The notes below the pieces were generated by a model. The model was not told the origin of the DNA, did not search any database, and saw only the letters and a list, made by a program, of their open reading frames with translations. Positions 44,324-54,402 of a DNA stretch of 64,000 nucleotides are shown here, in pieces. The position numbers were made by a program, and so were the translations under genes. Origin of the DNA: Octadecabacter dasysiphoniae (lineage in GTDB: Bacteria > Pseudomonadota > Alphaproteobacteria > Rhodobacterales > Rhodobacteraceae); NCBI RefSeq assembly GCF_021532615.1, contig NZ_JAKGAQ010000002.1, positions 658,501 to 722,500 of the forward strand, in the 5' to 3' direction. Every line of letters starts with the position of its first letter. The first letter of the stretch is position 1.

Positions 44324-46579
44324 CTACTGCGCCGAACTTGACGCGAGAACCGCCATGTTGAGGATGTCGTTGACCGTGCTGACGGTTGAACAGATTTGGA
44401 TAGGGCGATCAATTCCGGCAAGGATCGGACCGATGACCGTCGCCCCCGCCATTTCCTGCATCAGCTTGACCGAAATCGAAGCGGAGTGGCGGGCCGGAAC
44501 GACCAACACATTGGCGGGGCCGGTCAAACGCGAGAACGGATATGCCTCTTGTGCTTTGGTGTTCAGGGCGACGTCGACTGTCATCTCGCCCTCGTATTCG
44601 AAATCCACGCCCCGCGCTTCGAGAACGTCGGAGGCCACGTGCATTTTGGTCGCACGTTCTGACACGGGATAGCCGAACGTCGAAAACGACAGGAACGCCA
44701 CGCGTGGTTCAAGACCAAGGGTGCGCGCAACCTCTGCGCCGCGTTCAGCAATATCAGCGAGGTCGTTTTCATCAGGCCATTCGTGGACCAGCGTGTCCGA
44801 AATCAAAACGATACGCCCGTTCTGGATGATCGCAGTGACGCCAACGGCGCCATCATGCGGGCCCGCGTCAAAGACGTGATTGATCAATTCAAGCACATGG
44901 GCAGATTTACGTGTCGCGCCTGTGACCATCCCGTCAGCGTGGCCGTGGGCCAACATAAGAGACGCGAAAACATGGCGATCGCGGGACGCCATGCGGTGGA
45001 TATCCTGACGATCGTGGCCCTTGCGTTGCAGACGTTCATAGAGGAAATCTTTGTAGGTTTCGAGGTGGGGCGTGTTGGCGGCATTGACGATTTCAAGCTC
45101 ATCCACCGCGTCCGCAAGGCCTTCCGAGGTGAGCTTTTCACGCACATCATCTTCGCGACCAACGACAAGCGCTTTGCCCAGACCGGAGCGTTGATAAAGA
45201 ACGGCGGCGCGCAGCACGCGGGTGTCATCGCCTTCTGCGAATACGATTGTGTTTTGGTTGGCTTTGGCACGGGCATGAATGCCGCGCAGGATTGACGCGG
45301 TTGGGTCCATGCGGGTTTTGAGGCCCAGTTCATAGGCATCCATATCGACAATCGGGCGGCGGGCGACGCCGGTGTCCATCCCGGCGCGGGCCACGGCGGG
45401 CGGAATGACATAGATCAGGCGCGGATCGAACGGCGTCGGGATGATATAATCGCGCCCGAACGTGAGCTTTTTGCCGTATGCCATCGCGACCTCATCGGGC
45501 ACGTCTTCGCGCGCGAGGTTCGCAAGCGCGTGGGCGCAGGCGATTTTCATTTCATCGTTTATCGCGCGGGCGTGGATATCGAGAGCACCACGGAACAGGT
45601 ACGGAAATCCGAGGACGTTGTTCACTTGGTTAGGGTAATCAGACCGGCCTGTGGCAACGATGACATCATCGCGGACCTCGTGGACTTCTTCGGGGGTGAT
45701 TTCAGGATCGGGGTTCGCCATCGCGAAAATGACGGCGTTGGGGGCCATGGAAACAACCATGTCCTGCGTCACGGCACCTTTGGCCGATACGCCGAGGAAC
45801 ACATCACAGCCGTTCATTGCCTCGGCCAGCGTGCGGGTGTCGGTTGCGGCGGCGTGGGCAGATTTCCATTGGTTCATGCCCTCGGTCCGGCCTTGGTAAA
45901 TCACGCCTTTGGTGTCACACATGATGCAATTGTTGTGCTTGGCACCCATCGATTTGAGCAATTCAAGGCAGGCGATACCCGCGGCCCCTGCCCCGTTCAG
46001 CACGATTTTCACATCTTCGATTTTCTTGCCAGAAATTTGCAGGGCGTTCAAAAGACCCGCTGCGCAAATAACCGCCGTGCCGTGTTGGTCGTCATGGAAC
46101 ACCGGAATGTCCATTTCTTCCTTAAGGCGCTGTTCAATGATGAAGCATTCGGGGGCCTTGATATCTTCGAGGTTGATACCGCCAAACGTCGGACCCATCA
46201 GTTTAACGGCGTTACAAAATGCTTCCGGATCTTCGGTATCGAGTTCGATGTCGATCGAGTTCACGTCCGCAAAGCGTTTGAACAAAACCGCCTTGCCTTC
46301 CATCACGGGTTTCGACCCTAACGCGCCTAAATTACCCAATCCAAGAACGGCAGTGCCGTTGGAAATGACAGCGACCAGATTGCCCTTGTTGGTATAATCA
46401 TAGGCCAGTTCAGGGTTCGCGGCGATGTCTTCGCACGGCACTGCAACACCGGGGGAATAGGCCAGCGACAGGTCGCGCTGCGTTGTCATTGGAACAGTCG
46501 CTTTTACCTCCCATTTGCCGGGGGTAGGTTCCAGATGGAACGCCAGTGCGTCTTCGCGCGTGACCTTTGTGTTCGCCAT
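44324..46579 (-). CDS. maeB: NADP-dependent malic enzyme fused to phosphotransacetylase-like domain
   Basis: A 751-aa MaeB-type protein. Residues about 1-430 are the malic enzyme, which oxidatively decarboxylates malate to pyruvate (SLAYSPGVAVPC, FHDDQHGTAVICAAGLLNAL, IVLNGAGAAGIAC). Residues about 435-750 resemble phosphotransacetylase (AVLYQRSGLGKALVVGRED, FLSFSTFGYPVSERA) and usually act as a regulatory domain. GGAGGA lies 5 bases before ATG 46579. It is divergent from mutS with 122 bases between starts. Confidence 0.95.
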   Translation of the reverse strand: MANTKVTREDALAFHLEPTPGKWEVKATVPMTTQRDLSLAYSPGVAVPCEDIAANPELAYDYTNKGNLVAVISNGTAVLGLGNLGALGSKPVMEGKAVLFKRFADVNSIDIELDTEDPEAFCNAVKLMGPTFGGINLEDIKAPECFIIEQRLKEEMDIPVFHDDQHGTAVICAAGLLNALQISGKKIEDVKIVLNGAGAAGIACLELLKSMGAKHNNCIMCDTKGVIYQGRTEGMNQWKSAHAAATDTRTLAEAMNGCDVFLGVSAKGAVTQDMVVSMAPNAVIFAMANPDPEITPEEVHEVRDDVIVATGRSDYPNQVNNVLGFPYLFRGALDIHARAINDEMKIACAHALANLAREDVPDEVAMAYGKKLTFGRDYIIPTPFDPRLIYVIPPAVARAGMDTGVARRPIVDMDAYELGLKTRMDPTASILRGIHARAKANQNTIVFAEGDDTRVLRAAVLYQRSGLGKALVVGREDDVREKLTSEGLADAVDELEIVNAANTPHLETYKDFLYERLQRKGHDRQDIHRMASRDRHVFASLMLAHGHADGMVTGATRKSAHVLELINHVFDAGPHDGAVGVTAIIQNGRIVLISDTLVHEWPDENDLADIAERGAEVARTLGLEPRVAFLSFSTFGYPVSERATKMHVASDVLEARGVDFEYEGEMTVDVALNTKAQEAYPFSRLTGPANVLVVPARHSASISVKLMQEMAGATVIGPILAGIDRPIQICSTVSTVNDILNMAVLASSSAQ

Positions 46580-46701
46580 GTCGTCCTCCAATGCGTTTCG
46601 TATTGATAAGGACGTGCCAATGCGGCGGCAACCACCCGTTTTTGCACTTTCGTCGCTAACATTGGCCCATTAGGTTGCGGGGACAGCAATCGGGGGATCG
46701 C

Positions 46702-49326
46702 ATGAGCAGCACCGTGACGCCGATGATGGCGCAATATCTTGAAATCAAGGCCGACCATCCTGACGCGTTGCTGTTCTATAGGATGGGCGATTTTTATGAG
46801 CTGTTTTTTGATGATGCAGTGGCCGCCGCCGGGGCGCTGGATATCGCGTTAACCAAACGCGGCAAACATCTGGGTGACGATATCGCCATGTGCGGCGTGC
46901 CCCATCATGCAGCCGAGGGATATTTTCTAACGCTGATCCGAAAAGGGCACCGTGTTGCGGTGTGTGAGCAGCTTGAATCCCCGGCTGAGGCGAAGAAGCG
47001 CGGGTATAAATCGGTTGTGAAGCGAGGGGTCACGCGGGTCGTGACGCCCGGGACGTTGACCGAAGATGCGTTGCTGGATGCACGGCGTCATAATTTTCTG
47101 GCGGCTTATGCAAATGTGCGCGGCGACGGGGCATTGGCGTGGGTCGACATTTCTACAGGTGCGTTTTCCGTGCTTGAATGTGACGTGGCGGGGCTGGGAC
47201 CCGAACTCGCGCGGCTGGGCCCGAAAGAGGTATTGCTGAGCGATGCTGGCGAAGGCGATTTTGGCGGAATCGTCGAGGATGCGGGCGCTGCGGTTACTGT
47301 GTTGGGCAATGCAGCGTTTGACAGCACAAGCGGCGAAAAACGCCTGAACAGTGTCTATTCTGTCAAATCTCTGGATGGGTTTGGGACGTTTTCGCGGTGC
47401 GAAATTGCGGCAATGGCTGCCGTGGTCGAATACCTTGATATTACGCAGAAAGGGAAGCTGCCGCTGTTGCGCCCGCCGATGCGTGAAAAACGTGAAAGCG
47501 CGATGCAAATTGATGCGTCTACGCGTAAATCACTGGAATTGACCCATGGGGTAAATGGGGGCCGCAGCGGATCGCTGTTGTCGGTGATTGATCGCACGCT
47601 GACCGCTGCTGGTGCCCGCCTTTTGGAACGGCGCCTGTCATCGCCGTCACGGGATTTGGCGCAAATTGGTACAAGACAGGATGCGGTCGCGTGGTGTCTG
47701 GATCGCGGTGATGTTGCAGCGCTGTTAGAGGATCGATTGCGCGAAGTCCCGGATTTGGATCGTGCGTTGTCGCGCCTGTCACTGGATCGTGGCGGCCCGC
47801 GCGACATGACAGCTGTGCGCAGCGCGATTGCGCAGGCATCTTTGATTGCGGACGCATTGCCGGATGATATGCCAGATGTTTTGGCAGCGGCGGCCCGTGA
47901 TTTGACCGGGCAAGAAACGCTATTGGCGCTGCTGGATGATGCATTGATCGCGGAGCCACCAATTTTGGCACGCGATGGCGGGTTTATTGCATCCGGGTAT
48001 GATGCGGAGTTAGATGAATTCCGGTCCTTGCGCGACGAAGGGCGGTCCGTGATCGCCGGATTGCAAAGCCAGTATGTTGAGCGAACCGGTGTTTCAGCCC
48101 TCAAGATCAGGCACAACAATGTGTTGGGGTATTTTGTTGAAGTCACGGCGACCCATTCAGCGAAAATGCTGGCGTCGCCGCTGTCCGAGACGTTCATTCA
48201 CCGCCAGACGACGGCCAATCAGGTGCGATTCACGACTGTTGAACTGTCAGAGCTGGAAACGCGTATTTTGAATGCGGGTGGGCAATGTCTTGAGATTGAA
48301 AAGCGGCTCTATTCCGCCCTGAAAGACGGAATTTTGGATCAAGCGCCTGAATTGTTCACTTTGGCACGTGCGCTGGCTGAGTTTGATTTGAGCGCTGCGT
48401 TGGCGCGTTTGGCGCGTGAAGAAAATTGGGTTCGCCCTGTGATGACGTCCGAGCGAGAATTTGTGATCACAGAGGGGCGGCATCCGGTGGTGGAGGCGGC
48501 GTTGAAACCCAGTGGAACGCCCTTTGTCGCCAATGACACAGACCTAAGCGATGAACAAATCTGGCTGCTGACTGGTCCGAACATGGCGGGTAAATCGACG
48601 TATTTGCGTCAGAATGCTTTGATCGCTGTTTTGGCGCAGATGGGCGCGTTCGTTCCTGCGAAGGCGGCGACGATTGGAATCGTCAGCCAGATTTTCAGCC
48701 GTGTCGGCGCGTCGGACGATCTGAGCAAAGGGCAGTCGACGTTTATGGTCGAGATGGTCGAAACGGCGGCGATTTTGAATCAGGCGGATGACCGTGCGCT
48801 CGTGATTTTGGATGAAATCGGGCGGGGCACGGCGACGTATGATGGTTTGTCGATTGCCTGGGCCACGTTGGAACATCTGCACGAGGTGAACCGCTGCCGC
48901 GCGCTTTTTGCCACGCATTACCATGAGATGACGGGGCTTTCGGACAAGCTCGACGGGGTGGCGAACGCGACGGTGACCGTGAAGGAGTGGGAGGGGGATG
49001 TGATTTTCCTCCACGAGGTGAAACGCGGCACGGCGGATCGGTCTTATGGTGTGCAAGTTGCGCGGTTGGCCGGATTGCCAAAGACCGTTGTTGACCGCGC
49101 GAAGGTCGTTCTTGAGGCGCTGGAAAAGGGTGAGCGCGAGGGAAAACAGAAGGCGGTGATCGACGATTTACCGCTGTTTAGTGCCAAACCAACGCCCGCC
49201 CCACAAAAAACCGCGCCGTCCGAGGTGGAGGCGCGGTTGAAAGATGTTTTGCCCGATGATCTGTCGCCCAAAGACGCGCTTGATCTGATTTACGAGCTTC
49301 GCGGTTTGGTTAAGACTTCGGAGTAG
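46702..49326 (+). CDS. mutS: DNA mismatch repair protein MutS
   Basis: MutS (874 aa) recognises mismatches and small loops. The mismatch-reading motif is DFYELFFDDA, in FYRMGDFYELF near residue 38, and the connector, core and clamp domains are of normal length. The ATPase has Walker A GPNMAGKST (about residues 625-633), Walker B ALVILDEIGRGTATYDG and the signature region SRVGASDDLSKGQSTFMVEM (about 675). ATG 46702 follows CGGGGGATCGC, which is why I prefer it over 46675. Its end overlaps the grpE stop by 17 bases on the opposite strand. No mutL is in the window. Confidence 0.97.
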   Translation: MSSTVTPMMAQYLEIKADHPDALLFYRMGDFYELFFDDAVAAAGALDIALTKRGKHLGDDIAMCGVPHHAAEGYFLTLIRKGHRVAVCEQLESPAEAKKRGYKSVVKRGVTRVVTPGTLTEDALLDARRHNFLAAYANVRGDGALAWVDISTGAFSVLECDVAGLGPELARLGPKEVLLSDAGEGDFGGIVEDAGAAVTVLGNAAFDSTSGEKRLNSVYSVKSLDGFGTFSRCEIAAMAAVVEYLDITQKGKLPLLRPPMREKRESAMQIDASTRKSLELTHGVNGGRSGSLLSVIDRTLTAAGARLLERRLSSPSRDLAQIGTRQDAVAWCLDRGDVAALLEDRLREVPDLDRALSRLSLDRGGPRDMTAVRSAIAQASLIADALPDDMPDVLAAAARDLTGQETLLALLDDALIAEPPILARDGGFIASGYDAELDEFRSLRDEGRSVIAGLQSQYVERTGVSALKIRHNNVLGYFVEVTATHSAKMLASPLSETFIHRQTTANQVRFTTVELSELETRILNAGGQCLEIEKRLYSALKDGILDQAPELFTLARALAEFDLSAALARLAREENWVRPVMTSEREFVITEGRHPVVEAALKPSGTPFVANDTDLSDEQIWLLTGPNMAGKSTYLRQNALIAVLAQMGAFVPAKAATIGIVSQIFSRVGASDDLSKGQSTFMVEMVETAAILNQADDRALVILDEIGRGTATYDGLSIAWATLEHLHEVNRCRALFATHYHEMTGLSDKLDGVANATVTVKEWEGDVIFLHEVKRGTADRSYGVQVARLAGLPKTVVDRAKVVLEALEKGEREGKQKAVIDDLPLFSAKPTPAPQKTAPSEVEARLKDVLPDDLSPKDALDLIYELRGLVKTSE

Positions 49327-49882
49327 AGGACACGCCGACCTGTGCTGCGCGCAGCAAGCGGTCGTGCAGCATGAAGCCCGTTGTTGAAACCTGAATGATG
49401 TCGCCGGCCTTGGTGCCGGGCAGGGGTGCTTCGAACATTGCTTCGTGGTGCTGTGGGTCGAAACGATCACCGACTTCGGGGACAATCGGATCGATGCCGT
49501 GCTTTTTGAACACGCCGATCAAAGCGCGCATGGTGAGTTCGACACCTTCGAGCAGGGCTTTGTCGCCTTCTTTGCCGTCTTCTTTGGCCATCTGAAGCGC
49601 ACGTTCGAGGTTGTCGTAAACGGGCAGCAAATCACGGGCGAGGCGGGAGCCGCCGTAATTTTCAGCCTCTCGACGGTCACGATCTGCGCGTTTGCGAGAG
49701 TTTTCCACATCCGCAAGGGCGCGCATGTATGCGTCTTTCAGATCGGCGATTTCGGCGTGAAGATCGACGACTTTTTCATCCACTTCTTCGTTCGCCAGAT
49801 CTTCGAGCGTCATCTCATCCTCGGGGCCGCTGTTCACGTCCGCCATGATGTCGTCCAGAAATTCGTTGTCTTTGTCAGCCAT
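49310..49882 (-). CDS. grpE: Nucleotide exchange factor GrpE
   Basis: GrpE (190 aa) releases ADP from DnaK. An acidic N terminus leads into a long helix (about residues 35-85: LHAEIADLKDAYMRALADVE, NSRKRADRDRREA). The beta-wing domain has LEGVELTMRALIGVFKKHGI and RFDPQHHEAMFEAPLPG. It lies 12 bases downstream of hrcA on the same strand, a common alphaproteobacterial arrangement, while dnaK and dnaJ are about 49 kb away. Confidence 0.96.
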   Translation of the reverse strand: MADKDNEFLDDIMADVNSGPEDEMTLEDLANEEVDEKVVDLHAEIADLKDAYMRALADVENSRKRADRDRREAENYGGSRLARDLLPVYDNLERALQMAKEDGKEGDKALLEGVELTMRALIGVFKKHGIDPIVPEVGDRFDPQHHEAMFEAPLPGTKAGDIIQVSTTGFMLHDRLLRAAQVGVSSTPKS

Positions 49883-49894
49883 ATCAAGCGTTCC

Positions 49895-50959
49895 CTATCC
49901 ACGATCCGTGATCAGTTTCCCGACCAGCTGCGCGGTGTAATCTACGATGGGCACAATGCGCCCGTAATTCAGGCGGGTGGGTCCGATGACACCAACCGCA
50001 CCGACAATCTTTCGATCAGCGTTCATATAAGGAGAAACCACCAAAGATGAACCCGAAAGTGAGAAAAGTTTGTTTTCAGAGCCAATGAAAATGCGCACGC
50101 CTTCGCCTTCGTCGGTCAATTCAAGGAAATCAGCGATGTCGCGCTTACGTTCAAGGTCATCAAACAGGGTGCGGATGCGATCCAGATCGGCTGTGTCTTC
50201 GTCAGAGATCAGATTTCCGCGGCCACGCACGATCAATCGTTCGGTTGATTCGCCTTTGTTTTCCCACATGGCCGCACCGCTATCGATGAGTTCACGGGCG
50301 AGGACGTCAATTTCTTGACGACGGGCGCGAACCTCGTGGGCAATGGCGCTGCCCAGTTCGGACAGCGTGCGGCCTTCGGCGACGGCATTGATGAAATTCG
50401 TGGCCTCGCGCATCGACGACGGTGTTTGACCCGGGGGCGGGGTAAAGACGCGGTTTTCGACGTGGCCATCCGCAAAAACCAACACGACAAGTGCACGATC
50501 CGCAGCGAGGCTGACAAATTCAACGTGCTTGATGGGCGCTTCTTCGTGTTTCGGGGTTAGGACCAAACTTGCGCCGTGGGTGACACCGGACAGCGCAGAT
50601 CCGACACGATCGAGGAGGGTGGACACATCATCGTCGTTTCCGCCCATCGTTTGATCAATCTTGGCGCGATCGCCGCCGTCCAGGTCGCCGACCTCAAGCA
50701 GTCCATCGACAAACATGCGCAGCCCGTTCTGCGTGGGAATGCGGCCTGCACTGATATGCGGGCTACCAATCAGGCCAAGTTGTTCGAGATCTTTCATCAC
50801 ATTGCGAATGGTCGCAGAGCTGACCTGTTCTGTCAGCGTTTGCTGCAATGTTTGCGACCCGACAGGGGTGCCTGTTTCAAGATACCCTTCGACGACACGG
50901 CGAAACACCTCGCGCGAGCGGGCGTTCATGTCTTCGAGATTTGGAGTTTGATCAGACAT
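49895..50959 (-). CDS. hrcA: Heat-inducible transcription repressor HrcA
   Basis: HrcA (354 aa) represses chaperone genes by binding the CIRCE inverted repeat. The N-terminal winged helix (about 10-85) has [17 protein letters not shown] and [18 protein letters not shown]. The central GAF-like part and C-terminal [36 protein letters not shown] (cited by ends: [18 protein letters not shown]) match the family. A GTG precedes ATG 50959 by one codon. A candidate promoter lies 26 bases upstream. I do not see CIRCE before this gene, so it may not repress itself through that site. Confidence 0.95.
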   Translation of the reverse strand: MSDQTPNLEDMNARSREVFRRVVEGYLETGTPVGSQTLQQTLTEQVSSATIRNVMKDLEQLGLIGSPHISAGRIPTQNGLRMFVDGLLEVGDLDGGDRAKIDQTMGGNDDDVSTLLDRVGSALSGVTHGASLVLTPKHEEAPIKHVEFVSLAADRALVVLVFADGHVENRVFTPPPGQTPSSMREATNFINAVAEGRTLSELGSAIAHEVRARRQEIDVLARELIDSGAAMWENKGESTERLIVRGRGNLISDEDTADLDRIRTLFDDLERKRDIADFLELTDEGEGVRIFIGSENKLFSLSGSSLVVSPYMNADRKIVGAVGVIGPTRLNYGRIVPIVDYTAQLVGKLITDRG

Positions 50960-50984
50960 CACGGCCTTCGGTTGAGCGATGACA

Positions 50985-51012
50985 GTTATGACGCGACATG
51001 CGCAAAGGTCAA
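50985..51012 (-). promoter_or_regulatory. Candidate sigma-70 promoter of hrcA-grpE
   Basis: On the minus strand, TTGACC (51012-51007) and CATAAC (50990-50985) are 16 bases apart. The first matches -35 in five of six bases and the second matches -10 in four of six. It sits in the divergent hrcA/rph region. Read by eye. Confidence 0.4.
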
Positions 51013-51073
51013 TCGGGGTTGGAATTTTGGCGGCTGGCGAGTAGGGCTTGGGAAACCCTTGAAAGGATATGCG

Positions 51074-51781
51074 ATGCGCCCCTCTGGTCGGTCTATTGAT
51101 GAAATGCGGACGATTTCAATTGAAACAGGCGTGACGCGCCATGCGGAAGGGTCGTGCCTGATCAAATGCGGCGATACGCATGTTCTGTGTACGGCGTCGA
51201 TTGATGAACGTGTGCCGCCCTTTCTGAAGAATTCCGGCCTTGGTTGGGTGACGGCGGAATACGGGATGCTGCCCCGTGCGACAAACACACGGATGCGCCG
51301 CGAAGCCAAAAACGGGCAGAGCGGGCGTACGCAAGAAATCCAGCGTTTGATTGGACGGTCGTTGCGTGCGGGTGTTGATCGCGTTGCGTTGGGCGAACGA
51401 CAGATCGTCGTTGATTGCGATGTTATTCAGGCTGACGGTGGCACGCGCTGTGCGTCTATTACTGGCGGTTGGGTTGCGTTGAAGCTGGCCGTTCAAAAAC
51501 TGATGAAGGCGGGCGATGTGATTTCTGACCCGCTGGCCATTCCGGTGGCTGCAGTGTCCTGTGGTGTTTATGCGGGGCAATCGGTTTTGGATCTGGATTA
51601 CCCAGAAGATTCCGAAGCTGGTGTGGACGGTAATTTCGTCATGACTGGCGATAAGCTGATCGAAATCCAGATGTCCGCAGAAGGGTCCACGTTTTCGCGC
51701 GATCAGATGAATGCGATGATGGATTTGGCCGACAAGGGCATCGCAGAATTGACGGCGGCGCAACTGGCGGCTGTTGGCTGA
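51074..51781 (+). CDS. rph: Ribonuclease PH
   Basis: RNase PH (235 aa) trims the 3' ends of tRNA precursors by phosphorolysis. Typical parts are the start [46 protein letters not shown] (about 82-96), the DADGG-like [17 protein letters not shown] and the C-terminal [18 protein letters not shown] 51074 follows AAAGGAT. Its TGA overlaps the rdgB ATG by one base (TGATG). It is divergent from hrcA with 114 bases between starts. Confidence 0.97.
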   Translation: MRPSGRSIDEMRTISIETGVTRHAEGSCLIKCGDTHVLCTASIDERVPPFLKNSGLGWVTAEYGMLPRATNTRMRREAKNGQSGRTQEIQRLIGRSLRAGVDRVALGERQIVVDCDVIQADGGTRCASITGGWVALKLAVQKLMKAGDVISDPLAIPVAAVSCGVYAGQSVLDLDYPEDSEAGVDGNFVMTGDKLIEIQMSAEGSTFSRDQMNAMMDLADKGIAELTAAQLAAVG

Positions 51782-52389
51782 TGCGGACATTCGACGGTTC
51801 TGAATTGCTGATCGCGACCCACAACCAAGGGAAGCTGGAGGAGATTGCTGATTTGCTATCGCCATTTGGTGTGGCTGTGTCGAGCAATGCGGATCATGGT
51901 TTGCCGGAGCCCGAGGAAACCGAGACGACGTTTACCGGCAATGCACGGATCAAGGCACATGCGGCCGTGAAGGCGACGGGATTGCCTGCGCTATCGGACG
52001 ATAGTGGCATTACGGTTGATGGCCTGAACGGTGCGCCCGGGGTTTACACATCGGATTGGGCGGAAACGCCGAATGGACGTGATTTTGTGATGGCGATGAC
52101 ACGCACCTGGGATGAGCTGGAGGCGGTGAAGGCGCCTGAACCCCGTTTGGCGCAATTTCGCTGTTGTCTGGTGTTGGCATGGCCGGACGGGCACGACGAA
52201 GTGTTCGAAGGGGTGATGCCGGGCCGTTTGGTTTGGCCGATGCGGGGCGATCAGGGCCATGGCTATGATCCTATCTTTCAACCGAACGGATATGACGTGA
52301 CGTTCGGCGAAATGGACCGCTGGGAGAAAAACAAGATCAGCCATCGCGCGGATGCCTTCGCCAAGTTGATTGATGGTTGTTTTGCCTGA
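51781..52389 (+). CDS. rdgB: XTP/dITP diphosphatase (RdgB/HAM1)
   Basis: RdgB (202 aa) hydrolyses XTP, ITP and dITP to prevent their entry into nucleic acids. The family start LLIATHNQGKLEEIADLL (about residues 8-25) and the SDDSGITVDGLNGAPGVYT loop (about 70-88) are clear, as are QGHGYDPIFQP and the closing SHRADAFAKL. Translation is coupled to rph. It belongs with MutT, MutS and Maf here as nucleotide-pool or repair functions, though these are not one operon. Confidence 0.95.
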   Translation: MRTFDGSELLIATHNQGKLEEIADLLSPFGVAVSSNADHGLPEPEETETTFTGNARIKAHAAVKATGLPALSDDSGITVDGLNGAPGVYTSDWAETPNGRDFVMAMTRTWDELEAVKAPEPRLAQFRCCLVLAWPDGHDEVFEGVMPGRLVWPMRGDQGHGYDPIFQPNGYDVTFGEMDRWEKNKISHRADAFAKLIDGCFA

Positions 52390-53518
52390 AGGGGGCTTTG
52401 GCCTTTATATCCACTGGCCGTTTTGCCAAGCGAAATGCCCGTACTGCGATTTCAATTCGCATGTCGTTGCATCTGTAGATCAGGCGAGATGGGCGGCCGC
52501 ATTTGAAGCGGAACTGGACCGGATCGCGGCCATCACGGGTGAGCGTGTCTTAAATTCGGTCTTTTTTGGCGGTGGTACGCCGAGCCTGATGTCGGTTGTG
52601 ACCGTCGACAGGATCATGTCGCGTATCCAGAAAAACTGGCGATTGGCCAATGATCTGGAAGTGACGCTGGAGGCCAATCCGACGTCCATCGAGGCCGAGA
52701 GATTTAGCGGATATCACAAAGCCGGTGTGAACCGTGTTTCGGTTGGTGTGCAGGCCTTGAACGATCCTGACCTTAAGGCATTGGGGCGTCTTCATTCGGC
52801 CCGTGAAGCATTGGGCGCGATTGAGATTGCACGAACGACGTTCGATCGCGTGAGCTTTGATCTGATCTATGCGCGCCAGAACCAATCGGTGGATGATTGG
52901 ACGGCGGAACTGACCCAAGCGCTGTCATTGGACCCAGATCATCTGTCATTGTACCAACTGACAGTGGAAGACGGGACCGCATTTGGCGACCGGTTCAAGA
53001 GAGGGTTGTTGCGCGGGCTGCCGGATGAAGACCTTGGTGCTGATCTTTGGAATGTGACGCAAGACAAGTGCAATGCGGCTGGTCTTGCGGCCTATGAAGT
53101 GTCTAATCATGCCAAAAATGGGCAAGAAAGCCGTCACAATCTGATTTACTGGCGGTCAGGCGATTGGGCCGGCATTGGCCCGGGGGCACATGGGCGCCTA
53201 ACGATCGACGGTGTACGTCACGAAACAGTGGCCCCGAAGGCACCGGGTGCGTGGCTTTCTAGAGTTGAAGACGGGAAGGGCGGGGACGACGTTATGTCTG
53301 CGATGGACGCTGAAGCCGTGTTGGAAGAGCGGGTGTTGATGGGGCTGCGCATGACTGAAGGTCTGTTGATGCCTCAACCATGGATCACCAATAACACAAG
53401 CAAGATCAATGAGTTACAGGATAACGGGTTTGTAATTCTGTCCAGCGACCGGCTTACTGTGACGGCCGCCGGGCGCCCCATCTTGAATGCTGTAATCAAT
53501 CGCCTTTTGACGTCCTAA
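52373..53518 (+). CDS. hemW: Radical SAM heme chaperone HemW
   Basis: HemW (381 aa), formerly misnamed oxygen-independent coproporphyrinogen oxidase. The radical SAM motif is CQAKCPYCDF (CxxxCxxC, about residues 19-26). HNLIYWRSGDWAGIGPGAHG (about 252-271) is typical of HemW rather than HemN. The FFGGGTPSLM and VGVQALNDPDLKALGR phrases match too. Its start overlaps rdgB by 17 bases; I chose ATG 52373, but TTG 52382 is possible. Its TAA overlaps the parB stop on the opposite strand. Confidence 0.94.
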   Translation: MVVLPEGGFGLYIHWPFCQAKCPYCDFNSHVVASVDQARWAAAFEAELDRIAAITGERVLNSVFFGGGTPSLMSVVTVDRIMSRIQKNWRLANDLEVTLEANPTSIEAERFSGYHKAGVNRVSVGVQALNDPDLKALGRLHSAREALGAIEIARTTFDRVSFDLIYARQNQSVDDWTAELTQALSLDPDHLSLYQLTVEDGTAFGDRFKRGLLRGLPDEDLGADLWNVTQDKCNAAGLAAYEVSNHAKNGQESRHNLIYWRSGDWAGIGPGAHGRLTIDGVRHETVAPKAPGAWLSRVEDGKGGDDVMSAMDAEAVLEERVLMGLRMTEGLLMPQPWITNNTSKINELQDNGFVILSSDRLTVTAAGRPILNAVINRLLTS

Positions 53519-54402
53519 CTGCCAGACAACAACCGGAGCACATCGTCGAGCTGTTCGAGATCACGGTAGTGCAACACGACTTGCCCGTTTTCTTTGCCCG
53601 CAGAATGATCGATTTTCACTTTCATCCCCAACTGCGCCGACAGATCACCTTCGATCTGAAGGGTATCTGCATCCTTTTGTGGGGTCGATTTACGAGCCTT
53701 TTGGCTTGGCGCTGCTTTCGTTGTTTTCACTAATTTCTCAGCATTGCGCACGGATAGACCCTTTTTCACGATCTCCGCGGCAAGTTTATCAGCGTCTGGA
53801 TGGCCCACCAACGTACGTGCATGACCCGCGGACAGCCGACCGTCCGCCAAGAGGGACTGCACGGAATCAGGAAGGGACAAAAGACGGACAGAATTGGCAA
53901 TGTGGCTGCGGCTCTTGCCGAGGGCCGTTCCCATTTCTTCTTGGGTGCGACCAAATTTTTCCATCAATTGTTTGTAGCCCGCGGCCTCATCTATCGCGTT
54001 AAGATCAGAGCGTTGGATATTCTCGATGATTGCAACCTCAAGAACCTCAACGTCGCTAAAATCACGAACGATTACAGGAACTTGATGGACTTGCGCCCGT
54101 TGCGCGGCCCGCCAGCGACGCTCACCTGCGACGATCTCGTATCGGCCGTTGGATGACGGTTTATCACGGACGATCAGCGGCTGAATGATCCCTTTTTCAG
54201 AAATCGACGCTGTGAGGTCTTCCATCGCTTGATCGTCAAAGGTGCGCCGGGGCTGATCTGGATTGGGGTATATCTGATCAACAGCGATAAGCCGGTCCGT
54301 GCCAGCTTCAGACGGTTTTGGATCAACAGGTGCTGCAACATCGGACATGAGCGACGACAGACCGCGCCCAAGGCCGCGATTTGGTGTTTTGGGCTTGGTC
54401 AT
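53515..54402 (-). CDS. parB: Chromosome partitioning protein ParB
   Basis: ParB (295 aa) is the CTP-dependent clamp that loads at parS sites and, with ParA, segregates origins. The N-terminal NPDQPRRTFDD precedes the nuclease-like domain, with the CTP motif GERRWRAAQ (about residues 98-106). The helix-turn-helix at about 150-175 (GRTQEEMGTALGKSRSHIAN) reads parS. The C-terminal dimerisation part ends LDDVLRLLSGS. Two perfect parS sites lie 1.4 and 3.3 kb upstream. The ATG overlaps the parA stop (ATGA), with GGAG 8 bases before. Confidence 0.96.
   Translation of the reverse strand: MTKPKTPNRGLGRGLSSLMSDVAAPVDPKPSEAGTDRLIAVDQIYPNPDQPRRTFDDQAMEDLTASISEKGIIQPLIVRDKPSSNGRYEIVAGERRWRAAQRAQVHQVPVIVRDFSDVEVLEVAIIENIQRSDLNAIDEAAGYKQLMEKFGRTQEEMGTALGKSRSHIANSVRLLSLPDSVQSLLADGRLSAGHARTLVGHPDADKLAAEIVKKGLSVRNAEKLVKTTKAAPSQKARKSTPQKDADTLQIEGDLSAQLGMKVKIDHSAGKENGQVVLHYRDLEQLDDVLRLLSGS

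Noticed and set aside
51040..51073. CTTGAAA before rph as a heat-shock (RpoH) -35 box
   Set aside because: It is only about 20 bases from the start codon and has no matching -10; it is better explained as the ribosome-binding region AAAGGAT.
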